Assembly: GCA_016871975.1 (NCBI GenBank) | Contig: VHBM01000001.1 | Location: 1-54,154, forward strand | From: Nitrososphaerota archaeon | GTDB taxonomy: Archaea > Thermoproteota > Nitrososphaeria > Nitrososphaerales > Nitrosopumilaceae | DNA length: 54,154 nt | Direction: 5' to 3' | Shown: positions 40,684 through 48,476 of the stretch, in pieces | Numbering within the stretch: position 1 is the stretch's first letter | Layout of the letters: every line of letters begins with the position of its first letter | Notes under the pieces: model-generated | What the model saw: the letters and a program-made list of their open reading frames with translations, nothing else | The model's database searches: none | Told to the model about the DNA's origin: nothing | Position numbers and translations under genes: made by a program

Positions 40684-42197
40684 CTTTCTTTGTTATTGAT
40701 TTTAAATACTCGTTTAAAGTATTCAGAATTTTCTTGTGGTTCTTCAAAGTCATCTTTTACATTAGCTAGATGTTTTGCCAAGTTTTTCTTGTAACCAAGC
40801 TGCATTTGGCGCGCAATTTGAATTCGCTGTGCCTGAGGCGATCCTGCACCATGCATTGACTCTGTAAGATATCCAACTGCATTTCTACCTAATGTCATGT
40901 TTTCGATTAATCTTAGTATGCGCATCCTGTTTTCAACGTCAACACCTTTTCTTCCTGCCAAATATTTTCTAAGTAATGGTCCTGTCTCAGGATTTCTAAA
41001 GTCCTTTTCTGAAGGCATTGTCACAACCAGCCCTCCTGCAATGTCTTGAGCTAGTCTACCAATTTCATATGGAAATCTTGTAACGTTGTGTTTGCATACC
41101 TGTGCTAGCATATCGTCATTTAGCCACACACCAGATTTGAGCTTGTGAGCCTGATATGACGATGCAACCCCTGCAGCATAAATTGATTCATTGAGATGTG
41201 TCATCTCGACAAGTTTATCCTTGATGTGTGAAACATTTGGGATACCATTATAGTCTGCAATTGTAGCTGCTGCACCAATTAATACATCACCAAGTCCTGT
41301 CTTGCAAACATAACTTCTTCTGTGATAACAAGTAAATCTTTCAACAAGCATTGAAGCAAACTCATATTCACCATACATGAATACTTTTTCCCAAGGGATG
41401 AAAACGCGATCAAGTATTATCATTGCCTCTTGTCCTGCAAATTGTGAGTTTCCGGCATCAAGATCTCCTCCTTCCATACTTCGTGTGTCGCAAGACTGTC
41501 GTCCATAGATGTAAGTTATGCCCTCTGCATCTGCAGGTACCGCTCCAACAATTGCATAGTCTTTGTCGTTTTCTGTTAGTCTCATAGTTGGCATGATGAT
41601 AATCCAATGTGAATTGATACATCCTGTTTGGTGGGCTTTTGCACCTGTTACGTAAACTCCTTTGTCATTTTTTTCCACTACACGAACAAACATGTCAGGA
41701 TCTGCTTGTTCTGCAGGGCCTTTGCTTCTATCTCCTTTTGGATCTGTCATGGCGCCACCTATTACAAGATTCTCGGTTTGAACCATTTTGATAAAATCTA
41801 TTAGTCGTTTATGGTATTTTGTGCCAAATTTTTCATCAATTTCATATGTTGTGGAATGGAGTGAGTTTATTGCGTCCATCCCTACACATCGTTGAAAGCA
41901 GGTTCCTGTATTTTGTCCCATTTTTCTCTGCATTTTATTTTGTAGTACTAGATCTTGTGCGCTTTCTACAATGTGTAAAAATCGGTTTACTCTCATTCCG
42001 GTTATTGATGAATGTGCGGTTGCTAGTTCTTCTTCTCTTCCTGCCAAATCATATGTTTCAGCTACGGCGTTAATTGATGGACGAATCATTGGATGATCAA
42101 CAGGCTCTTTGACTAATTCACCAAAAAGATACACTTTGAGTTTTCTGCCTCGCAAACTCTGGATATACTCTTGGCCAGTTCTAATTGGCATATGCAT
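40680..42197 (-). CDS. abfD: 4-Hydroxybutyryl-CoA dehydratase
   Basis: Key enzyme of the hydroxypropionate/hydroxybutyrate CO2-fixation cycle; it converts 4-hydroxybutyryl-CoA to crotonyl-CoA using a 4Fe-4S cluster and FAD. The 505-residue protein has candidate cluster ligands C100 and C104 (GTCFQRCVG) and H292 and C298 (CYHRRSYVC). The clostridial enzyme uses C99, C103, H292 and C299, so the His-Cys spacing here is one shorter by my count. The neighbouring ADP-forming synthetase makes its substrate, as in Nitrosopumilus maritimus (Nmar_0206/0207 from memory). ATG 42191 is an alternative start. Confidence 0.95.
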   Translation of the reverse strand: MHMPIRTGQEYIQSLRGRKLKVYLFGELVKEPVDHPMIRPSINAVAETYDLAGREEELATAHSSITGMRVNRFLHIVESAQDLVLQNKMQRKMGQNTGTCFQRCVGMDAINSLHSTTYEIDEKFGTKYHKRLIDFIKMVQTENLVIGGAMTDPKGDRSKGPAEQADPDMFVRVVEKNDKGVYVTGAKAHQTGCINSHWIIIMPTMRLTENDKDYAIVGAVPADAEGITYIYGRQSCDTRSMEGGDLDAGNSQFAGQEAMIILDRVFIPWEKVFMYGEYEFASMLVERFTCYHRRSYVCKTGLGDVLIGAAATIADYNGIPNVSHIKDKLVEMTHLNESIYAAGVASSYQAHKLKSGVWLNDDMLAQVCKHNVTRFPYEIGRLAQDIAGGLVVTMPSEKDFRNPETGPLLRKYLAGRKGVDVENRMRILRLIENMTLGRNAVGYLTESMHGAGSPQAQRIQIARQMQLGYKKNLAKHLANVKDDFEEPQENSEYFKRVFKINNKES

Positions 42198-42253
42198 AAA
42201 GTGCCCTGAAGTGTTATAAATATTCTAAACTGTTTCTGGTCATGCGTGTTTTG

Positions 42254-44350
42254 TTAAAGACCTATTCTAACGTCAAGAATCTTGCAACCTTTTCCTTTTT
42301 CCATGACCAATACCGGATTCATATCCAGTTCTTTGATTTCTCTAAAATCTGTTACAAGTTGTGACAACCGTTGGATGCATTCAGATAATTTTGCAAGATC
42401 TGATGGTTTTTCTCCTCTTACTCCTTCAAGAAGTTTTTTTGTTTTAATTGATGCGATCATGTCATCTGCTTCTTTGTCAGTTACTGGTGCAAGTCTGAAT
42501 GTAACATCTTTTAAGACCTCTACATAGATGCCACCCATCCCAAGCATCAAGACAGATCCAAATCCCGGTTCTTGTTTTGAACCAATGATCATTTCCTTTC
42601 CGCCTTTTACCATTTCAACAACTAGGACGCCTTTGATTACTGCGTTTTTGTTGTATTTCTTTGCATTTTTTATGATCTCTTTAAATGCTGAACGCACGTC
42701 TTTGTCATTTTGTATGTTTACCTTTACGCCACCAGCATCCGATTTGTGAATGATTTGTGGCGATGCAATCTTTAAAACAACCGGATAACCAATCTTTTTT
42801 GCAATTTTTACTGCATCCTGTTCTGTTTTTGCAAGCATACTTTTTGGAAGTGGTAATCCATACGCACGTAGTATTTCTTGTCCTTCCTCTTCAAGCAAGT
42901 TTTGCCTACCCTCTTGTTTTGCATTATCAAAGATTTTTTTTGCCTTGTTTGTGTCTACTTTGAATGTAACAGTATTGCCTTCTGGACTTTTAATCCACTC
43001 AACAAACCTAAGCATTGCCTTGAGGGTTTGAATCGATGCTTCTGCATAGGTATAATACGGTATTCCTCCTTCTGCCATGATTTGTCTGTTTTTTATGCCT
43101 TCATCTAGTCCCATTAGACTTGCAAGAATGGTTTTTTTGTATTTTTTTGACATGTTAACAACTACTTCTGCAAGTTTGTTGTAGTCAAGAGTTGCAGATG
43201 GTGTACACATTGCAATAACAGAACCAACATTTTTGTGTGATAAAACATTCTCAAGTACATTGTTGAATCGATTATAATCTGCATCGCCAACGATGTCCAC
43301 GGGATTTCGTGAGCTGCCCCATGGTGGAATTACCGCATCAATTTTTGGTCTAATGTCATCAATTTTTGCCATTTTTATTCCGAGTTTTGAACATGCATCA
43401 GTTGAAATAATAGCTGGTCCACCAGCATTAGATACAATAACAAGATCACCCTCTAGTGGAAGTGGTTGCTTTGAGAATGCGGTAGCATAGTCAAATAATT
43501 CTCCCATTGTATCTACTCTGATTGCTCCAGATTGTTTTAGTAATGCGTCATAGATTTCGTCAGAACCCATCAATGCTCCTGTATGAGACATTGCGGCTTT
43601 TGCTCCCTCAGGACTTCTTCCAGATTTTAAAACCAATACAGGTTTTCTTAGATTTTTAGTAATGTTTTTACAAATCTTTAAAAATTTTTGACCGTCACCC
43701 ATGTCTTCTAGATACATCACAATCACCTTTGTCTGTTCATGGTTTGCAAGCATCTCTAGTACATCAATTTCATTCATGTCAGCTTTGTTTCCCATACTTA
43801 CAACTGCTGAAAATCCAATCCCCTGTGCACTTGCATCCTCAACAAGTGCAGCGCAGATCGCTCCACTTTGTGAGACCAGTGCTATTTCTCCTGATTTTGG
43901 TGTAACTTTTAGGAATGTAGAATTCATCATTGTTTGTGGAGCAAGGTTCATCACGCCAAGGCAGTTTGGACCAATTACCTTGATGTTGTACTTTTTTGCA
44001 ATCTCCTTTAGTTGTTGTTCTAGTTTTGCTCCTTCTTCGTCAACCTCCTTGAATCCAGCGGTAATTACAATTGCTCCTTTGATTCCCTTTTTACCACATT
44101 CCTCTAAAACTGTTGAAACGATAGTATTTTTTGTAATAATTACCGCCAAATCAATTTGTTCAGAAACATCTAGGACAGTCTTGTATGCTTTTTTATCAAA
44201 AACTGTGTCCCTTGTTGGACTGATTGGATAAATGGTTCCCTTGTATCCCTTCATGATGTTTGAGGTAATTGCTCGTCCTACACTTCCTTCCTTATCTGAT
44301 GCACCAATTATTGCAATTGAGGTAGGTGAAAGAAAAACTGATTCTGCCAA
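42254..44350 (-). CDS. ADP-forming acyl-CoA synthetase, probably 4-hydroxybutyryl-CoA synthetase
   Basis: 698-residue fusion of alpha and beta subunits of the ADP-forming acyl-CoA synthetase family. The CoA-binding domain (IAIIGASDKEGSVGRAI) is followed by a ligase domain with phosphohistidine H256 (MSHTGAL), then an ATP-grasp domain (about 480-698, YPVVLKIASPQIIHKSDAGG). In thaumarchaea such enzymes activate 3-hydroxypropionate and 4-hydroxybutyrate at the cost of one high-energy bond. Position next to 4-hydroxybutyryl-CoA dehydratase, with 56 bp between and the same strand, points to 4-hydroxybutyrate. TTG start. Acetate is an alternative substrate. Confidence 0.9.
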   Translation of the reverse strand: MAESVFLSPTSIAIIGASDKEGSVGRAITSNIMKGYKGTIYPISPTRDTVFDKKAYKTVLDVSEQIDLAVIITKNTIVSTVLEECGKKGIKGAIVITAGFKEVDEEGAKLEQQLKEIAKKYNIKVIGPNCLGVMNLAPQTMMNSTFLKVTPKSGEIALVSQSGAICAALVEDASAQGIGFSAVVSMGNKADMNEIDVLEMLANHEQTKVIVMYLEDMGDGQKFLKICKNITKNLRKPVLVLKSGRSPEGAKAAMSHTGALMGSDEIYDALLKQSGAIRVDTMGELFDYATAFSKQPLPLEGDLVIVSNAGGPAIISTDACSKLGIKMAKIDDIRPKIDAVIPPWGSSRNPVDIVGDADYNRFNNVLENVLSHKNVGSVIAMCTPSATLDYNKLAEVVVNMSKKYKKTILASLMGLDEGIKNRQIMAEGGIPYYTYAEASIQTLKAMLRFVEWIKSPEGNTVTFKVDTNKAKKIFDNAKQEGRQNLLEEEGQEILRAYGLPLPKSMLAKTEQDAVKIAKKIGYPVVLKIASPQIIHKSDAGGVKVNIQNDKDVRSAFKEIIKNAKKYNKNAVIKGVLVVEMVKGGKEMIIGSKQEPGFGSVLMLGMGGIYVEVLKDVTFRLAPVTDKEADDMIASIKTKKLLEGVRGEKPSDLAKLSECIQRLSQLVTDFREIKELDMNPVLVMEKGKGCKILDVRIGL

Positions 44351-44362
44351 TTTGTTAACCTT

Positions 44363-44414
44363 GGATCAAATTAGTTTCCATAATAAAGCTATTCATATTT
44401 TCTAGGATCAAATT
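44363..44414. repeat. Direct repeat GGATCAAATT upstream of the 4-hydroxybutyryl-CoA synthetase gene
   Basis: Two exact 10-bp copies, at 44363-44372 and 44405-44414, lie 42 bp apart (four helical turns) in the promoter region of the carbon-fixation genes. They may be operator half-sites or chance. Confidence 0.35.
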
Positions 44415-44430
44415 TATCATAGCCTAATAC

Positions 44431-44787
44431 TTAGCTTCCAAGCATTTTTCCAGCCAGATTTTCTTTTCGAGGTATCCATGTTAATTTTATTTTAGGAAGT
44501 TTTGCAATTAACTCCCATGCTTCCCTTGCTAGACTTCGCAGCTGATCATTGTTTATTGCATTTTCGTGATTTAGTTGTGCAATCGTATTTTTGGAGTCAC
44601 TATAGACAACAATCTCATCATCTTTGGATTTTACAAATTTTAGTGAGGCTATTATTGCAAGATATTCTGCTTGATTATTTGTGATGTTTGGCTTCTTTTC
44701 ATAAAATGATTCACCTGTCTCTTTAACATAAAAGCCATATCCAGAATTATTCCCCCCTGAACCATCTACATAAATGCTAATTGACAT
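44431..44787 (-). CDS. Ribonuclease HI-like protein lacking the fourth catalytic Asp
   Basis: 118 residues of the RNase H fold with D8 (YVDGSGG), E41 (NNQAEY) and D64 (YSDSKN). The C-terminal motif, usually RxxNxxAD, reads RKENLAGKML, so glycine (G113) stands where the fourth metal-binding Asp should be, and the protein ends five residues later. RNase HI removes RNA from RNA-DNA hybrids. Cleavage may be weakened or use a different ligand, or this may be a family-wide variant. It lies 12 bases after the nickel/cobalt permease gene on the same strand. Confidence 0.85.
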   Translation of the reverse strand: MSISIYVDGSGGNNSGYGFYVKETGESFYEKKPNITNNQAEYLAIIASLKFVKSKDDEIVVYSDSKNTIAQLNHENAINNDQLRSLAREAWELIAKLPKIKLTWIPRKENLAGKMLGS

Positions 44788-44799
44788 GAAAAGATGTCT

Positions 44800-45552
44800 T
44801 TAGATACCAAACAAATTGTTTACTATTGCTATTTCATATAGAATGTTTGTGCCAATAAGTAAACTTGCAAATCCAGCAATGTACCTAAGAGCTTTGTTTG
44901 CAGATTCGATCTTGTTTATAAACGCAAAAGGAAGTCCGATTAGTCCACTTACCATCACCATTCCAATTACAGACCCAATACCAAATATCAAAATGAAGCT
45001 TAAAGTTGTCTCAATGTTACCAAGTGTACTAGCAGTCAATACAACTAGACTTCCACTTCCAGCTAATCCGTGAATGCAACCTATAAGGTAGGATTTGTGT
45101 GAATGTTTGTGGTCACTATCGTGTTCATGTGGATGAGTATGAATCGTACCGTCGTCATGGGTGTGAGTGTGTAAGTGTTTTAGCGTAAACAGTTTTTTGT
45201 TGCTAAATGTTGTAAATGCAAGAAAAACCAGCATTATTCCAACAATAAATTCAAAACTCATGAAAACATTTTGTGGAATGTTTATTGCCAAAAGATAGAC
45301 AGCAAGCCCCATTAGTACAAGTGTTGTTGTATGACCTGCACCCCACATAGCACCAAGAAATGACGACTTGAATGTACCTTCTGTAATTATTTTCCTGACT
45401 GATTGCAGTTTGTATCGTCGTTTTGAGATCTGAGTACTTACTGCTGCTACATGATCTGGCTCAAATGCGTGTTGTAAACCTATAGCAAGACCCAATGTCA
45501 AAACTAGTGCTGGAGTCATTGCCTGTAATTGTTCAATAATTTGTTCTACCAA
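44800..45552 (-). CDS. Nickel/cobalt permease of the NicO/UreH type with His-rich loop
   Basis: 250-residue membrane protein with about six helices. The first helix carries LQHAFEPDHVAAVS (H28, D33 and H34), the metal-recognition motif of NiCoT/UreH proteins. A cytoplasmic or external loop (about 125-155) is packed with histidines (HLHTHTHDD, HTHPHEHDSDHKHSH). It would import Ni2+ or Co2+. It starts at TTG one base after the urease-gamma-like gene, in an operon with a ureohydrolase, which favours nickel. A TauE/SafE-like role in other metals or sulfur compounds is less likely. Confidence 0.85.
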   Translation of the reverse strand: MVEQIIEQLQAMTPALVLTLGLAIGLQHAFEPDHVAAVSTQISKRRYKLQSVRKIITEGTFKSSFLGAMWGAGHTTTLVLMGLAVYLLAINIPQNVFMSFEFIVGIMLVFLAFTTFSNKKLFTLKHLHTHTHDDGTIHTHPHEHDSDHKHSHKSYLIGCIHGLAGSGSLVVLTASTLGNIETTLSFILIFGIGSVIGMVMVSGLIGLPFAFINKIESANKALRYIAGFASLLIGTNILYEIAIVNNLFGI

Positions 45553-45553
45553 T

Positions 45554-45955
45554 TTACGCCTGTTTTCTAGTATTTGGTATCAAGATATAATCACTAGTTG
45601 GTATTGGTTCATCAAGTGTTATGGTCACTGTTGGATTATTGTCAAGTGTTACATCAAAGTTTAACTTTCTTATTGATTCTGGAACTCCAATCATTACTTT
45701 ATCCTGAGATAGAATTTTTCTTGTGTTTTCCTTTATTGATTCAACTGATTTTTCATCACGTAATTCACTAATAACATAGGCACAATACACAAGAATCGCC
45801 TCATTTAGATTAATTCTTAGATTTTTTGAAAGTCGTTGCTTGACTAGCTCAATTGAAGAAAAAAAGACATTTTCTGAATCAGAATCATACTGGAATATTT
45901 TAGTTATGGGCTGTACATCTGGCTCGCCATGTATGATTACTTTAACATGAATCAT
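45554..45955 (-). CDS. Orphan urease-gamma-subunit-like protein
   Basis: 133 residues. Residues about 35-119 line up with urease gamma (UreA) along nearly its full length: RINLNEAILVYCAYVISELRD with UreA LNYPEAVALI...EGARD, KSVESIKENTRKIL with KSVAxLMxEGRxVL, VMIGVPESI with VMEGVPEMI, and the final DEPIP with HNPI. The first 33 residues (VKVIIHGEPDVQPITKIFQY) replace the usual UreA start. No UreB or UreC is present in the window. Its ATG overlaps the ureohydrolase stop (ATGA) and it is followed by a nickel-type permease. A role as partner or metal-loading factor of the ureohydrolase is my inference. Confidence 0.75.
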   Translation of the reverse strand: MIHVKVIIHGEPDVQPITKIFQYDSDSENVFFSSIELVKQRLSKNLRINLNEAILVYCAYVISELRDEKSVESIKENTRKILSQDKVMIGVPESIRKLNFDVTLDNNPTVTITLDEPIPTSDYILIPNTRKQA

Positions 45956-47070
45956 TTTCTTTTTGGAATTTCTGATCGAGATTCTTTTCCAAAGTGATAT
46001 GTATTTCCTGTACCACGATACTTATGAGGTCGCACAGGACTACCATCCTTTTTGCCTTGTTTTGTAAGGGATAGTCCTGCTAAGAGCTCAACTATCAATC
46101 TCTGTCCAAGTCCTGATGTAATGCCACCATTGTATGAGCTTTGATCACTGACATCATATGTAGGAGATACTTCTACAAGATCCATTGCAAACTTATCAGG
46201 ATCAAATCCTACAGAAAATTGTCGCACCAATCTCATTCCCTCCCTTGAAGTAAGGCCGTTTGGCTCAGGTTCACCTGTACCTGGAGCATATGCAGGATCA
46301 AAAGAGTCAATATCCCATGTAAGATAGACAGCATCTGTTCCATCGTTTGCACGGTCAACTGCTTCTTTTGCTATAGTATCAATTCCCATCTCTTCAACAT
46401 CAAGCATTGTAAACCATTGAAAATCCTGGTCTGACATCCATTTGTAGAGGTCAGGCCCAGGCCAGTATCCTCTTGGACCAATTAGAGTATAGTTTTTGCC
46501 TTTTAGACATCCAAGTTCCATGACTCTTCGAATGTGTGCACCGTGGTCATATTTGAAGCCGCAAAGACCCTGTGGTGCGCAATCAGCGTGTGTGTCTAAG
46601 TGTATTATTCCAATATTTTTGTATTTTTTTGCAAATGCTCTAACATTTGCAAATGTGATTGAATGATCTCCTCCAAGCATTACAGGTATTCCATTTATGT
46701 CGAGTACTTCTTTGACCTTTTCTGTCATTCTTTTGTGTGATTCAATAACATCGCCTGGTGAAACATTCACATCACCATAATCAACTGCTCTGAAGACACC
46801 AAAAGGATCGGCACCAGTCTCTATGTTAAATCGCTCATATGGAGGAGCAGGTATTGTAGATGCCGCACGTATAGCTCTTGGTCCGTAACGGGCACCTGGA
46901 CGAATTGTTGTTCCAAAATCAAATGGTTCACCGATTATAGCTACATTTGGTTTTACCTTTTGAAGTTCTGCATGGCTTTGTACCCATGGCAGATGCAAAA
47001 ATGTGTTGATTCCAACAAATGGGGGTTGATCATTCCCTCTGTATGATTCACCGTAAAATTCCATTCCCAT
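45952..47070 (-). CDS. Ureohydrolase (arginase/agmatinase/guanidine hydrolase family)
   Basis: 372 residues, longer than typical agmatinases (about 300). The binuclear metal site is complete: H136 (GGDHS), D159, H161 and D163 (HLDTHAD), D253 and D255 (TWDIDSFDP). Family members split guanidino compounds to urea or, for guanidine, to urea and ammonia. Most use Mn2+, but cyanobacterial guanidine hydrolase GdmH uses Ni2+ and needs HypA/HypB-like helpers. Here the coupled urease-gamma-like gene and nickel-type permease suggest a nickel enzyme. The substrate (agmatine, guanidinobutyrate, guanidine) cannot be read from sequence alone. Released urea or ammonia would suit an ammonia oxidiser. Confidence 0.88.
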   Translation of the reverse strand: MGMEFYGESYRGNDQPPFVGINTFLHLPWVQSHAELQKVKPNVAIIGEPFDFGTTIRPGARYGPRAIRAASTIPAPPYERFNIETGADPFGVFRAVDYGDVNVSPGDVIESHKRMTEKVKEVLDINGIPVMLGGDHSITFANVRAFAKKYKNIGIIHLDTHADCAPQGLCGFKYDHGAHIRRVMELGCLKGKNYTLIGPRGYWPGPDLYKWMSDQDFQWFTMLDVEEMGIDTIAKEAVDRANDGTDAVYLTWDIDSFDPAYAPGTGEPEPNGLTSREGMRLVRQFSVGFDPDKFAMDLVEVSPTYDVSDQSSYNGGITSGLGQRLIVELLAGLSLTKQGKKDGSPVRPHKYRGTGNTYHFGKESRSEIPKRK

Positions 47071-47238
47071 TTTAATTCAAAATTATGATCTATGGTATGT
47101 TATTAAATATGTCTAGGTAAAGTACGATTTGTTTTTTCAAACGAAAATCAAATTTTTATTTAATTATTGTGTATGATCGCAAAAAATTGTCTGCAATGCA
47201 CGATCAATTATAAACAAAGTACATTATAATTAATTGAA

Positions 47239-48471
47239 ATGATCCTAGAGAATTCAAAAAATTCTTGGCATTATATCAATGAGGGAATCACATCTGTAAA
47301 CTATAACAATTTTAAGAAAGCACTTTCACGATTTGACAAAGCATTACAAATAGAACCTCATAATCTTGTTGCACAATTCCACAAAGGAGCAACACTTTGT
47401 AAACTAGAAAAATTCAGTGACGCCATGTCCTGTTTTGAGAAAGTAATAGAAAATGATCCAAAAGATATTGATGCGTTGTATAACAAAGGTCTAACGTTAT
47501 CAAAGATAGGAAAACATCAAGAAGCAGTTACGTACTTTGATAGGGTTTTAGAAATCGATCAAAATTATGCTGATGCGTTAACGCAAAAAGGTGCTACTCT
47601 AAGCAAGCTTGGAAACCACGAGGAGGCAATTGTCTGCCTCGATAAGGTACTAGAATCAAATTCAAAGAATTCAGGCGCCCTATACAACAAAAGTATAGTT
47701 TTAGGCAGGCTAGGGATGAACTCTGACTCTATTTTTTATTTAAACAAAGCAATTGAAGAAGATTCTAGAAAATCACAGGAGCTTTATGAAAAGGGTATTC
47801 AACTTGCAAAACAAGGCAAACATGAAGAAGCCATGTCATTTTATACAAAAGCTCTTGATGTAGACCCAAAGAATGTAAAGGCACTTGTATCAAAGGGGTG
47901 GACCCTTGATTTTGCTGGATTTTCAAATAAAGAAATTTTTGTATTTTTTGATAAGGCTTTAGAAATTGATCCAAAAAATATTGATGCATTACTCAACAAG
48001 GGTCTTGTTTATGATCGAACTGGTCTTTATGAAAAAGCAGTAGAATGTTTTGACAAGGTTTTAGAAATTGAGCCAAAAAATATACGTGCAATGTACAGCA
48101 AAGGCATTTCGCTTTATTCACTCAAAAAGTATGGTGCTGCAAAATTTTTTTGTGAAAAAGCAATAGAGATCGATCCAACAAACGTGGTGGCCTTATGTAG
48201 TATGGTTTGGCTTCTTGAACATCAGCAAAAATATGAGGAGGCACTTTCGTTCTGTGATAAAGCACTTGAGATTAATCCTACCTATGTTTACGCTCTAAGC
48301 TACAAAGGAAAATTGCTATTTTCGTTAGAAAAATTGGAAGAATCCCTGCAATGCTATAACAAGGCACTTGAACTTGAACCAAACAATGCAACCGCAATGT
48401 ATTATAGGAATAAGATAATCATCAAACTTGAAAAAATGAAGAAAAGATCCTTTTTTGGTAAATTTAAATAG
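47239..48471 (+). CDS. TPR-repeat protein
   Basis: 410 residues made almost entirely of about eleven 34-residue tetratricopeptide repeats, such as ALYNKGLTLSKIGKHQEAV and AVECFDKVLEIEPKNIRA, followed by a short basic tail (KKRSFFGKFK). No signal peptide or catalytic domain. It is a protein-interaction scaffold with unknown partner. TATA-like aattataaa is centred about 27 bp before ATG 47239. It lies between the ureohydrolase operon and a transporter, on the opposite strand to both. Confidence 0.9.
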   Translation: MILENSKNSWHYINEGITSVNYNNFKKALSRFDKALQIEPHNLVAQFHKGATLCKLEKFSDAMSCFEKVIENDPKDIDALYNKGLTLSKIGKHQEAVTYFDRVLEIDQNYADALTQKGATLSKLGNHEEAIVCLDKVLESNSKNSGALYNKSIVLGRLGMNSDSIFYLNKAIEEDSRKSQELYEKGIQLAKQGKHEEAMSFYTKALDVDPKNVKALVSKGWTLDFAGFSNKEIFVFFDKALEIDPKNIDALLNKGLVYDRTGLYEKAVECFDKVLEIEPKNIRAMYSKGISLYSLKKYGAAKFFCEKAIEIDPTNVVALCSMVWLLEHQQKYEEALSFCDKALEINPTYVYALSYKGKLLFSLEKLEESLQCYNKALELEPNNATAMYYRNKIIIKLEKMKKRSFFGKFK

Positions 48472-48476
48472 ATTTG

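Noticed and set aside
45554..45955. Part of a full urease operon
   Set aside because: No UreB, UreC or UreDEFG genes flank it; the N-terminus also differs from UreA, so it is described as an orphan homolog.
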